A stretch of DNA of 64,000 bases from Morella rubra (Eukaryota; Streptophyta; Magnoliopsida; Fagales; Myricaceae), in assembly GCA_003952965.2 (NCBI GenBank), contig CM025856.1, forward strand, positions 29,058,061 through 29,122,060, read 5' to 3'. The position numbers and the translations under genes were made by a program. Under the pieces are notes generated by a model. That model did no database searches, was not told the DNA's origin, and was given only the letters and a program-made list of their open reading frames with translations. Of this stretch, positions 12,780 through 23,036 are shown in pieces. Numbering within the stretch: the stretch's first letter is position 1; each line of letters begins with the position of its first letter.

Positions 12780-14411
12780 TGATTTCAACCTACGACATAT
12801 AATATATATTGATGTCTTACGTCTACTCAAGTTGTGGGGACCAATATTAGTTTACGCATTAGTCTAGAAAATTAAGTGCGACACATGCATGGCCGGTGGT
12901 TAAAAATTAAAGAAAGAAGAAAGTGGACCTCTTTACATGAAAACAAAAGCCTTCTTCGTTGGAAAGGGTATAATTATCTAATATATTGATTAGAAGGAAA
13001 ATCGTCCACTCCAACTCTGGCAAATACTGGTAATAAAAGACTGGCCGTTTCATAATGGCTGACTTTTCAAGGACTTGCTTTTGAATAAAATTCACCTATA
13101 ATATCCCATATAGGAATATATTACTAGCTAGTCGATCTTTTATCCTAAATATTTACGTTGGTAGTAATTAATAAGAATATTTAATTATTTAATCTATATT
13201 GCTTACAATAAACACGGAGATCGACCAGGGGCGGCTCAACATGAGTTGATGCCTTAGGCGAAAATTTAAATTTAGGCCTTTTGAATTTTTTTTGAATTTA
13301 ATATAATATATCTTAATGTAAAACAAAAAAGCATCCGTAATGTTATTTAAAAAGTATTCTTCTATCTCAACAAATATGAAATTATTTACCAGATGAATAT
13401 GTAATTAAAATAATTATCTATTGTAAAGAGATTATAGTTAAAATAAGACTATTGAGAGCTAATTTCGTATCCAAAATTTAAATGTATTGATATATAAAAT
13501 AGATATTTGAGACATAAATATATATAGTGTTTGTCATGCATGATTGCGTTCGCTAGCTATGCTTTCCAAAAATAATAAGAAAGAACGTACTCAATTGATC
13601 TCTTAATTTTTTTTTTAGGCAAAATAGGAACTATCATTAATAATAATATTAAGAAGGTTTAAGAAGTTCAGGAAGCTCTAAAGGGTGTACCAGATACTCC
13701 GAAGAGTCAGCGGGCTAATAAGTAGGGTGACCTAAAGGCCATACAGAGACCCACAAGGGGTAGAAAAGCCACAGACGGCAGCAAGCTATTATGCCTAAGA
13801 GCGGGAAACAAGCAACAGAAAAGCCACAACAAGCCTTAAACATAGAGGCAAGCCCAAACGGGCAAAAGCAAAACAGAGGCATCGGATAAAACCGAAGCAA
13901 CCAAAAGTCGGAACGTGACCGAAAAAGAGGGTGGGGGAGACGAGGCGTGGGGTTGAACCAATGAGATTTACGGCCAAGAAGGAAGGACAGAAGCCAGTCT
14001 AGGGAAGAGAGGCAAGGCACGGGAGGCGAAGGAGATAGCAGATGCAGCCAAAGCTCTCGGTGCGTGAGATCCACACGCAACATGTGGGCCGCGTGAAAAG
14101 ACATACGCCAGTGCTAACACGCCGAAGACACAGCGCTGCGTAGATCGGTGCTAGCTAAGGGTAGCCAGGCAACACGTGCCCGATGAAAACGGGGCAGAGG
14201 CCGCGCAAAAGTCACTTGCAAAGAAAAGCAAAAACCCAACCAAAACCACCGGCCAAACGAACCAAAAAGGAAGAGAGGGCAGAGGGCAGAGGGAGGAAAG
14301 AAAAAAGGAAAGGATGAGGGGGGAGGAGGAAGCCCAAGCTCCCACCCTCCCCAAAGGAGAGGCTGGGTTTGAGGAAGCAGAAAGAGTTTAATGAGAGAGT
14401 GGGGTAGAGAG
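12780..14411 (-). repeat. Right arm of 3.4-kb inverted repeat
   Basis: Reverse complement of 11030-12644, separated from it by about 135 bases. The spacer itself carries a 19-base direct repeat (TGGACCATGTCAACCAAAA-like) at about 12665 and 12758. The outer boundary at 14411-14416 coincides with the 5' end of a LINE-like retroposon whose flanks are still identifiable on this side. A transcript crossing both arms would fold into a very long hairpin, a known source of small RNAs in plants; expression is not shown. Confidence 0.93.
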
Positions 14412-14416
14412 AAGCT
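13609..14416 (-). mobile_element. LINE-like non-autonomous retroposon with 16-bp TSD
   Basis: Read on the minus strand, the element starts with a pyrimidine-rich leader (CTTCTCTCTACCCCACTCTC), contains no reverse transcriptase, and ends GTTCCTATTTTGCCT followed by about ten A. It is flanked on both sides by AATTGATCTCTTAATT (plus strand, 13593-13608 and 14417-14432), a 16-base direct repeat. An A tail plus a target duplication of this length is the hallmark of L1-type target-primed integration. At about 0.8 kb without coding capacity it is either an internally deleted LINE or a SINE-like parasite of one. Confidence 0.75.
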
Positions 14417-14699
14417 AATTGATCTCTTAATTATTTCATAAATTTAGACCCATATTTAATGTTGTTGTTAGCCATTGGGCCGATATTCATGGCCAAGGGA
14501 GTTCATGGCTCTATATAAATATGACTTGATTTAATTATTGTTTCCAAACAAACATAAGAAGATGTAGGGTTGTTCAATCCACACACGGTGAGCCACTACA
14601 AGAGATTTGCCCTTTAGCTACGAATTTATCAGCAACGAAATTAATTTCATAGTTAAAACTGTGCTTTTGCAACATAAATATTGTTTTGTCGCTATAGAC

Positions 14700-14850
14700 T
14701 TAATTAGCGACAACTTTATCAGCGACTACTCAATTTTGTCGCTAAAGGACAATTTTAGCGACTACTTTATCAGCGACTACTTAATTTTGTCGCTAAAGAC
14801 AATTCTAGCGACTACTTTATCAACGACTATTCAATTTTGTCGCTAAAAAT
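14700..14850. repeat. CACTA subterminal repeat array
   Basis: About three units of roughly 50 bases, each containing TTTATCAGCGACTACT and ending TTTTGTCGCTAAA. A diverged second copy of the whole 14620-14930 subterminal region lies at 15325-15590, so the left terminus has been internally duplicated. Such arrays are transposase-binding regions in characterised CACTA elements. Confidence 0.8.
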
Positions 14851-14946
14851 ACTTCTTTTGCGACAAATATATTATTTGTCGAGCCAAAAGTGTTATCGTG
14901 ACAAAAAAATTGTGTCGCTAAAATAGGTCTCGACAGGGACTGAGAT

Positions 14947-15125
14947 TTCCAGCGTCGCGCACGCGACCTTGCACGCGGGATGCGAGCGACAGGCGCTGAA
15001 ATTTTCAGTGTCGCGCGCAAGACCTTGCACACGGGACGCGCGCACAGGGGCGCTGGAATTTCCAGCGCCGCGCGCGCGACCTTGTGCGCGGGACGCGCAC
15101 GCAGGGGCGCTGGAATTTCCAGTCC
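14947..15125. repeat. GC-rich 57-bp tandem repeat, three units
   Basis: TTCCAG-like unit starts fall at 14947, 15004, 15060 and 15117, a period of 56-57 bases. Each unit pairs a palindrome (GGCGCTGGAATTTCCAGCGC in the clearest copy) with alternating CG-rich DNA (CGCGCGCGACCTTG). It is far more GC-rich than the AT-rich element around it. Confidence 0.8.
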
Positions 15126-15133
15126 CCGCGTGC

Positions 15134-15220
15134 TATATCTCTAAGTCGCGCAGGCCGTGCGCGACTTAGAGATATAAATCATTCAAGGCCGCACTTGTAG
15201 TGGCCTTGAATGATTTATAT
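15134..15220. repeat. Two overlapping 19-bp hairpins
   Basis: The first perfect stem pairs 15134-15152 with 15158-15176 (5-base loop). The second pairs 15172-15190 with 15202-15220 (11-base loop). The second hairpin and about 110 bases after it recur at 17855-17996, where a GC-rich stem (AGCCCGCGCG pairing with CGCGCGGGCT, 17811-17841) also precedes it. The GC-rich hairpin differs between the two places while the AT-rich one is conserved. Confidence 0.85.
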
Positions 15221-15820
15221 ATTATTAATTAAATAATATTATTTTTTATTTTTTATAGTTATTATGATATTAAAAAATTAAAACATATAATTCAAAAAAT
15301 ACATAGAAAATGGTTTCAACGACAAAATTTATCAGCAACAGAATTAATTTCGTAGCTAAAACTATGCTTTTCGCAATATAAATATTGTTTCGTCGCTAAA
15401 AGATAATTTTAGCAACGAATTTATCAGCGACTACTCAATTTTATCACTAAAAATACTCTTTTGCGACTACTAAACAAAAATATGCAACAAAAATATTATT
15501 TGTCGCTAAAAACGTAAAACAAATAGGTTTTAGCGACGAAATTTTACATTCTTCACCAAAAGTCTTATCGCGACAAACCCAATTGCATCGCTAAAGACTT
15601 AAAACAATTATATAGAAAAAGCCCATAAGGCAAGACGCGCACCGCCTAGGATTCCACTAAAGGTCAAAAATCAAAATGGACTTTTCGCGGTTGTCATTTA
15701 GCGCTAACGCTTCTTTGCTCCCGCTGCCATTGCTCTCTGCCTTAGCGCTCTGTCAAAGACTCAAATTCTTCTCCTTGCCAGCCGCTCACTTCTCTCTTCT
15801 CTTCTCCAATTTCTCTCTCT

Positions 15821-15866
<46 letters not shown>

Positions 15867-15982
15867 TTCTCTTTCTTTCGAGTTATTGCCATTGCCGGTG
15901 TGATTTTGAGACCTATTTGTGATTTTGAGCCAATCATCGTCAATTTGTTTGCTTTGCAGCAGAAAGCTAACTCAGCACCCAA

Positions 15983-16181
15983 TTTCCCGAGTCCTGCCTT
16001 GCGTGCACTGCTTGGAATTTGCAGATTTGAAGCAGGGTTGGTAAGAAGGCGGTTCTCACTGCCAATGGTGTATCTCTAGTTCTTCCGCTTCTTGATGACT
16101 CTAACTCCAAAATTCGGGAGACTACTATCAATTTGCTTTTCCTATTCTCCCAGCACGAGCCACAAGGGGTAGTGGAATACC
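15983..16181 (+). pseudogene. Captured ARM-repeat gene fragment
   Basis: Conceptual translation gives SPALRALLGICRFEAG, then after a one-base slip KKAVLTANGVSLVLPLLDD, SNSKIRETTINLLFLFSQH and EPQGVVEYL. The helical pattern with a VLPLLDDSNSKIRETTINLL core is that of an armadillo repeat. The fragment has no start or continuation and contains a frame slip, so it is gene debris inside the CACTA element. The donor gene is not identifiable beyond the fold. Confidence 0.7.
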
Positions 16182-16880
16182 TTTTTTTTTTAAGTTCATA
16201 ATTTCTATTTATCTGTATAACTCCTTCTGATTATCTATTTACCTTCATCATTCAGTCATAGAAATTTTGATGGAAGAAATGTAAATGATGCAGCAGCTGC
16301 AAATTTGGTAAGGCTACTTTTCAATCCAATTGGTATTTAAGTTGATGAAAACGTAATAATAGCTTTGTTTCATATCTGATGTCTATTCTGTAAACTACCA
16401 GTCCTTTCTTTCACTTTGAAGAATATGCTTCGCTTCTTTTTACCTGGAGTTTATTTGTTGACTTTGTTTTTCTTGAGCATTAATGTCTTCTGGATCTGAA
16501 GAAAATTTCTTCTGGCTAATCCTGCTTTAGAATGTATAGGTGTGGAACAAAGTGACCTTTGATGATGACATTGCTCATGGGTGATTATAGATAGGAAATA
16601 AACAAAAAGCCCATGAAGTAGGAAAAAAGATTTCCTACATTTATGCATGATTTCTAATAATAAATGCCTGAATTAAGCTTCTAGAAATTAAGCAATGTCC
16701 ATTGATAGTTATTCTTAAGGCTACTTCAGTTGGCATTCCTAGATGTGATATCTATAGGGTCAGGACATATATCTCCCACCACTTCTATATATCTGGTTTC
16801 ATTTTGAAGTTCAATGGCCAATGATATGCAGTTAAGGTATTCTTTAATATGTGTGGTTATGGTGATTTTGCTTACAACAG

Positions 16881-17192
16881 AATATCCATCCAATGCCTAG
16901 TGTTCCACAAAATGCTACCCATGTCCCACACTTTTTGTGGTTAATTTGGGGCCAACTTGTACAGAGGAAGAGCTAATTCAAGTGTTTTCAAGGTTAGTAC
17001 CTTCTTCCCCCCTTGAGCATTTTGAAGTTTAGTAGTTTTTTTATAGGGTCTTGTATAGTGTCTATATTCAAACTCTGTCAAACCTTTGTCGAAGTTCTTT
17101 ATGTGTTGTTTCCATCAGGTGTCCAGGATTTCTAAAATTGAAGATGCAGAACACATGGGGCTCCAGTTGCCAGGCACCGCATTTGCTGTCTT
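16881..17192 (+). pseudogene. Captured RRM gene fragment, two exons
   Basis: Exon A (to 16992) encodes TLFVVNLGPTCTEEELIQVF, an RNP2 motif and first helix of an RNA recognition motif, and ends in a GT donor. Exon B (17119 onward, after CATCAG) continues CPGFLKLKMQNTWG in the right phase, matching the region before RNP1 in scw1/WHI3-like RRM proteins. The following VAFVDF-type strand is frameshifted (GCACCGCATTTGCTGTCTTT). Retention of the intron shows capture of genomic DNA, not of a cDNA. Confidence 0.75.
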
Positions 17193-17810
17193 TTCGGGAT
17201 TTATATAATTTTGAAGGGAACTATAGTGGAGCTTTTTTAAGGATTGCAGGCTAGTAAGGTTTATATTGGTTGTGTTAATCTCTTTTTATACACAATTGTG
17301 GTCCTATCACCTATTTACACTCGGTCCATTATAATTGGGTAATATAACAAACACTTCATGTGCACGACTATTCTCTCACAATGTCAGTACCATCTGAACA
17401 GATGCTTCACGTCCGTCCTGATACAACCAAATTCACAACTGGGTAATTTCTGAAGAATCAATCTCATGGAAGTCTGTTGTTGTGCGCTTGAGATGTGCAG
17501 AATTTGTTGTGTCCTTGACATGGGTTGTGTTCGTTGTGGGCTTGTCTGCAGCATTGTGGTGCGAGAATGCTCTCAATGAAGAAGCTGCAACCACCCTGTT
17601 CGTGAGAAAGACCAGTGCAGCGTCTTGCTACTTCTTTCTGAGAGTGACCTTTTGTTTTGATTCCAATTTTGGTAGTTCTTTGTTAATCTTTTTGTTTGAT
17701 TTCTCTACTGTAAGTACACAATGAATGAAAAATTGAAATTGCACAGAAAAACCGATATATTCTTATGACAAAGAAAGAACACGAAATAAAAATTGGTGAC
17801 ATTCCAGCTC

Positions 17811-17996
17811 AGCCCGCGCGCGCGGCCTTGCCGCGCGGGCTGTGCGCGACAAAAATAAATCATTCAAGGCCACACTTGCAGGGGCCTTGAATGATTTATT
17901 ATTAAATTAAATAATAATATTATTCATTTTATAGTTATTATGATATTAAAAAATTAAAACATATAATTCAAAAAATGCGTAGAGAATGGTTTCATA
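17811..17996. repeat. Second copy of hairpin pair plus conserved tail
   Basis: Direct repeat of 15172-15322. The stem ATAAATCATTCAAGGCC (17855-17871) pairs with 17883-17899, followed by the shared string TATAGTTATTATGATATT and AAAAATTAAAACATATAATT. The two copies bracket the captured gene fragments at 15.9-17.8 kb, as if the cargo had inserted between duplicated structural modules. Confidence 0.8.
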
Positions 17997-18420
17997 AATA
18001 TAAAAATTATAAAAATAGATAAAATATCTTGCAATAACTAAAATAGCAGCTACAAATGTCTTGCAATAGTATAAAACCATGTCGTTAAAATACAGGACCT
18101 ATAATCATGGTCATTACCAACAGTTTAGGCTCAGATATGCGACGAATTAAATTTGTTGTTATAAACTTTCTGCGACAGAAATGGAACTAGAGAAAGAGGT
18201 AACAGCGACAGAATGGGGTGCACTCTCGCGACTTCAGTATTTATTGCTATTACCAAGTAAACAGCGACTGAGAGTAAAATATGTTGCCAGTTACATGTAG
18301 TGACGACGTAAAAGCGACAGGGCTCCGACGGTTTTATAATTGTCACCTGTAAGTTGCAGCGACAAAAAATCGAGTTTTAGCGACATACACCTAGCCGTTA
18401 TACACGATTTTCTTGTAGTG

Positions 18421-18697
18421 AGTGATAAACAGCCACTGCCTCTGCTCCATTCCCATTGGTGGCAGTTGGGATTTATGTGAAATCCCGGTTGGTTTTTGTG
18501 GTGGCGGTGTCCATGCCAACACAGGTGGGACACCACTCCAGCGTTTTTTTAAAAAATAAAAAATTATTATTATTTTAGTATTGTTTTATAAAAACGACGT
18601 TATTTCCCACTAATGAAAAATGACATCGTTTGGTTTAATATAGTTTTTTTTTTTTAAAAAAAAAATGGACCTTTTTTTTTTTTTTTTTTTTTCTTTC

Positions 18698-18729
<32 letters not shown>

Positions 18730-19270
18730 CCCCCCCCCCCCCCCCCTTGGCGCGGAACCCGACCTAGCTACCTCTCTCTCCCTAACTTAGTCTTTCTCTC
18801 CCAGTTGAAAGTGGGGCGGTTAACCGGGAACCGTTCTCACTGTAATCGCACCACCAGCAGTGGGAACCATCCCTGGCGGGAGCAGGGGTGGTAGCCAAAT
18901 TTGGCACACCGCTCTAGGTGGTAGCAGTGCTGGTTAGGAGCCCAACCGTCCCCGTTTACACCACTACCCACCCTTGAGAAGATCAATGAAACTAATGGGT
19001 CATGATTTTCATTAATCAAGACCCACTATTTATTACATGCATTAGTACAAATTTAAATGTGATAAGTTCAGAAAATTTTATGAAGCCTTGGGATAAATGT
19101 TTTAAGAAGCCTTAGTGGGAGTGGGCAGCCTGGGGGCGTTCATTAGCGGCCGCCTAGGCTGCCCTTAAGCCGCCCCTTGAAACACCTTGACACACAAATG
19201 GGCAGCCATGTACCAGAAAATTAGGCGACATAACTCCGATCATGAGCTTAATCTGTTCCCTAGCTACCTG
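18421..19270. other. Intergenic with long homopolymers
   Basis: Contains a T-rich stretch from 18672 ending in 19 T (18711-18729) that runs directly into 17 C (18730-18746). The rest has CCACC/GGTGG-rich pieces and no recognisable gene. Homopolymers of this length are unreliable in any assembly. Confidence 0.6.
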
Positions 19271-22200
19271 CTTAATTTGGCTTTATATTGTAGTGAACTG
19301 GACTCCCATTTATTTGCAGTTGGGATCAAGAATTTTCTTAAATAAAGTAATTCGTTAAAAAAAGAAAAGGGCAAAAGCTAATATCGTGTGAATAAGCTAG
19401 CAAAGTGATCAGTACACGACGTTCTTATATATGTTAACCATCAAAACAGAAAAAGGCTCCGGATCACTCGGCCTCCCCACTGAAGGAAGGGTTGAATCTC
19501 CCTTCCCACACACGGCCAGGGGCCCAGGGGCAGGATCTGCCCCCGTTTAATCAGGTCATGTTCTGAGTATAATTAAGATTGATCCTTCCCAGTCACCACT
19601 TTTGATATCACTTGTTTATATAATCCAATAAAAAAACCAGAAATATTGTGTTCACAGTTACATCTTCAGGACCCCAAATAATGCAAGCATCTGGCCTTCC
19701 GCTGATTAAAAAAAAACGTGTGTTTTGCAAGATTAAAGATGCTGCATGTAGTCTCACGAAAATTGCAAGCTGGAAGGCCAAGGGTGTTATCTAGCACTGT
19801 TTGTCGAACAACATTTATTAAGGCGATGGCGCCGCAACTTTTCCAGTTTAGAGTACTCATGCATGTGTCGGTTTATCTTTTGCCAAATCCCTGTGTGGTC
19901 GATGGCCTTTATCGCTGCTGATATAAAAACCGCGCTACAGAAGCATCCGGGCTGGTATTCTTTCAGCATATCTTGAAGGAAGCTAATTATCAACAGCACA
20001 TTTTCTAGCTCGATGGGCAGCCACATGCATATTGTTCTGTCGCTTTGCTAAACTCAAATGTTGATTGTTGAAATCCCGGTCGTGATCCCACCTGGATATA
20101 TACGCTGAATATTTCGCTTAGGAGAAGAAGAAAACAGAAAAAGAGACCTCCAAGTCTTTAAACTCGACAGTTAATTACTTCCCAAAATCGCAAACAGGGA
20201 AAAATACAAGGAGAAAACTATCTGATCCTTCTACAGATCTTGGAGCATTACGTTCCTAAACTTTAATATAAGCATGCTCTCAATTCTTTATTTCTGCCAT
20301 TTGCCAATACATAAACATAACAAGAACTCTAACCACTTATATAATATCCCACGGAACACGAGGAGATATATAGTAAGTTGAGGTTGCCAGAAACAAAGAG
20401 GGAAAAGATCAGAGGGAGATCGCAGGACAGAGACCCCACGAACCATGCCATATGCCAATACTCAGAAAATGTCGATCACAAGATGAAGCACGGATAATAT
20501 GGATCTTGATAGTAGACGACTTGATAGCACTCGGGGAACTTTGGGTATTGACAGTACTGCTCCAATTTTGGTACAGCTGGTTTCACAGCTTCTTTCACTT
20601 CTTCCACCCGCAATAGGGTAGCACATCTACGCTTCCTCTGCCAACATCTACGCTTCCTCTGTAGCGAACTGGTCAAGTTAACCACGTCAACGCCTTCGCC
20701 GATCACCACCAACTGATCTTTATCTGGCCCTTCTATTGCCACCGAGATCACACCTGCGGAATAAACCACATAAGGACCTTCACTAATGTTCTCAAAAGCT
20801 GACAAATTACAAGCTAAAAGCTCACCATATTTTGATGCGGCAGTCGTCATGGCCTGGTTTCTACATTTGTCGTTGGTCATTTGCACCCTTATAACAATTT
20901 TTTGCTACACCATAGAAGAAAACAAAATGGTAAGCAAATTTAATCAATTAAATCCTAATCTATACCAAAGCTTTTCGGTTTGTGAACTAAAACGTAAAAT
21001 CAAGGTTCACAATTGTGTCAGAGCGGTAGTACTCTAGGTGTACGTAACATACCTTCATGTTCTAGATCGAGGAAGCAATAGCAAGTTGCTGAGGTGAGAG
21101 AGAACTCTGATGAGCTGAACCCGTGTCAATGGAGACAGAAATTTTACATCTACTTATTCACTTTGAGATTTGTGGAATAATCAGCTCCGAAAACATTTTT
21201 TAAGTGGACCAAAATCAAAGTTGCGGTCAACGGGCTTGAACCTGTTCAATATTGGGGAGCCGATAATTAACCTGAAGCGATTTGTTTCGTAGTCAAAAGT
21301 CTCCATTACACATCTTGCCCGGGGACGAAAGAAAGGAAAGAATTAAGAAATAGTCTACCTGTGGAACACGCGCGGAGCAGCAGGAAAACTTTCACCTCAA
21401 TCATAAGCCCTTTTCCCTTAATTTCCTCATGTTTCTGGAAGCCATACGGTCATATATACTCTGATTAATGGATACAAGTTGTTGGAACTAAACAAATTGG
21501 CCTTGACTCACCTAAACGGCTAAACTCACGGTACTTCTTTCTGATCACGTGGGTCTCTCCATGAAAAATGTCTAGTGGTACTTATTGTAGCATGGAGGCC
21601 ATCACCTTTCTGGATAATATGCTTACCGAAGATGTGATTTTCCATTTAATTCGTATATATTACTGAAATTTTGGAGTTTTCTGAGTATTTCCATAATATT
21701 CATGTGCGTTTTGAATGTTGTAAGCAAAACTTGTTAAAGTTTCTCTCATCTAAATTATGTTACTTAAACAAGCGACCTGTCGAAGATATATATATATAGG
21801 AAAACACTTTTACTTTGCCGGGTGATAATACAAGATCATACTTATTTGTTTCTGATCAATAAATCGAAGACACTTTTTAAGAAAGGAAGATAAGGGATTA
21901 AGGTAGTAAGGTAACCTAATCATAGGGTCAATTAACAAGAGGCGGCTATAACTTGTTGGGCAAAGCTATGCGTGCTTTCTCGGCACTATGTATCTGTTAT
22001 TTGCAGGAAAGTCAAACTTTATGGAATTGTAATTCATATAAGTCGTCCTTGCTAACGGTTCTGATCACCCATAACCCAAAAAGGCAAAAAGGTTGATTGC
22101 ACGGTGACATTATCCTCACCGGTGGACATTCATTATCTGCGTAAGACTTCTAATGCCCATTCATACATGCAAGCGCACACAATATTATATAATTTACATT

Positions 22201-22849
22201 GAGATGGGTGCCAGAGCTCCGGCCTTATAGTGGACTCCCATAATTTCCTTGCACATGCATATCAAAAAACCAAGGTTCAAGTCAATTAGGAATAAAAAAG
22301 GAAAAAACAAAGATTAAATTGTAGCAAGTTTTCAAAAACCTTGAGATATGATCACTTTTATGCATGCATTTACAAAGTCATGACCACATCTTCGTACTTG
22401 TCCCATAAAAAAATAAAAACGAAATTAAGAATTAAGAAAAAGAACCAAAACAAAAGCAAAAAGAGGAAACAAAATTAACCAATAGATCCAATCATATTCC
22501 AACTAGACCTCCTATATATAAATGTGAACAATCTGGCAGTGGGGACTAGTTCATTACAAGTTGAACCAAATGATAGCACGTAATATTTTTCACAAATATA
22601 AATGTGAGAAAGAAGGTTCTCCATTATTAGTGGGGGCCAGAGACATACCTGCTCTGGCATTATAGTAAACTCCAAACTTTAACTACCACTTCTTCTTCTT
22701 CTTTTTATCATTCGTGTTGTATAAAAAGCGAGATATTCATGATCTTCTTTGAATATAGGTTAAAATAAATGAAATAAAAATTCTCTGGGAGACCCAAAAT
22801 GAACTTTTTCTTTAATGTTTGAATTTATTCTGCATTTTTCAGAACATGA
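19271..22849. repeat. Tandem duplication, copy A
   Basis: Direct repeat of 23037-25864. Matches begin with the GTAGTGNACTGGACTC region and TTTATTTGCAGTTGGGATCA, and end with AATTTATTCTGCATTTTTCAG at about 22849. Copy A is about 3.6 kb against 2.8 kb for copy B; the extra length is mainly between 21400 and 22500. It contains the intact HMA gene (20476-21058). A patch at 19700-20030, conserved with copy B on the minus strand (QPGCFCSAVFISA, IKAIDHTGIWQKINR), has no identified function. Confidence 0.85.
20476..21058 (-). CDS. HMA-domain isoprenylated plant protein (HIPP-like)
   Basis: Three exons: 21058-21053 (just ATGAAG), 20904-20826 and 20753-20476, giving 120 residues, with GT-AG introns in consistent phase. 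The two-codon first exon is typical of this gene type. The HMA fold runs over about residues 1-65: KIVIRVQMTNDKCR, VISVAIEGPDKDQLVVIGEG and VDVVNLTSSLQRK. The metal site is degenerate: where classical proteins have MxCxxC only one Cys remains (MTNDKC), so metal binding is doubtful. The C-terminus CFIL is a CaaX prenylation box, suggesting a membrane-associated protein. A 21-bp in-frame tandem duplication at about 20622-20664 adds seven residues, giving RKRRCWQRKRRC; copy B lacks it. Relatives act in metal handling and pathogen interactions; the role here is inferred. Confidence 0.88.
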
Positions 22850-23036
22850 GAACAAAATTGTGGTCTACTTATGCGCTCTTGCACTTCAACAATAAATAGC
22901 TGACCGTACGACGTTGTTCGGGAAAAACTTTTGAACGAAGTCTTCGACCGGTACGAACTAATTACTAACTGATAACGACAAATAAAAAAAAAGTAGGTGG
23001 TGACGTATCCTCATCGATCGGCAGATCCCTCCTTAA

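Larger units (their letters stand above)
14594..18420. mobile_element. CACTA (En/Spm-type) transposon carrying gene fragments
   Basis: The left end is CACTACAAGAGATTTG and the right end, inverted, is CACTACAAGAAAATCG, the terminal repeats of plant CACTA elements. The flanking triplets are AGC (14591-14593) and AGT (18421-18423), an imperfect version of the 3-bp duplication typical of the class. Subterminal regions are crowded with GCGAC/GTCGC motifs, where CACTA transposases bind. No transposase frame is visible in 3.8 kb, so the element is non-autonomous. It contains GC-rich tandem repeats, paired hairpins and fragments of at least two host genes, which makes it a Pack-CACTA element. Confidence 0.9.

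Noticed and set aside
15676..15903. Ser/Leu-rich frame inside the CACTA element
   Set aside because: Produced by a CT microsatellite; its antisense gives an Arg/Glu repeat. It may have been a leader of the captured gene but cannot be supported as coding.
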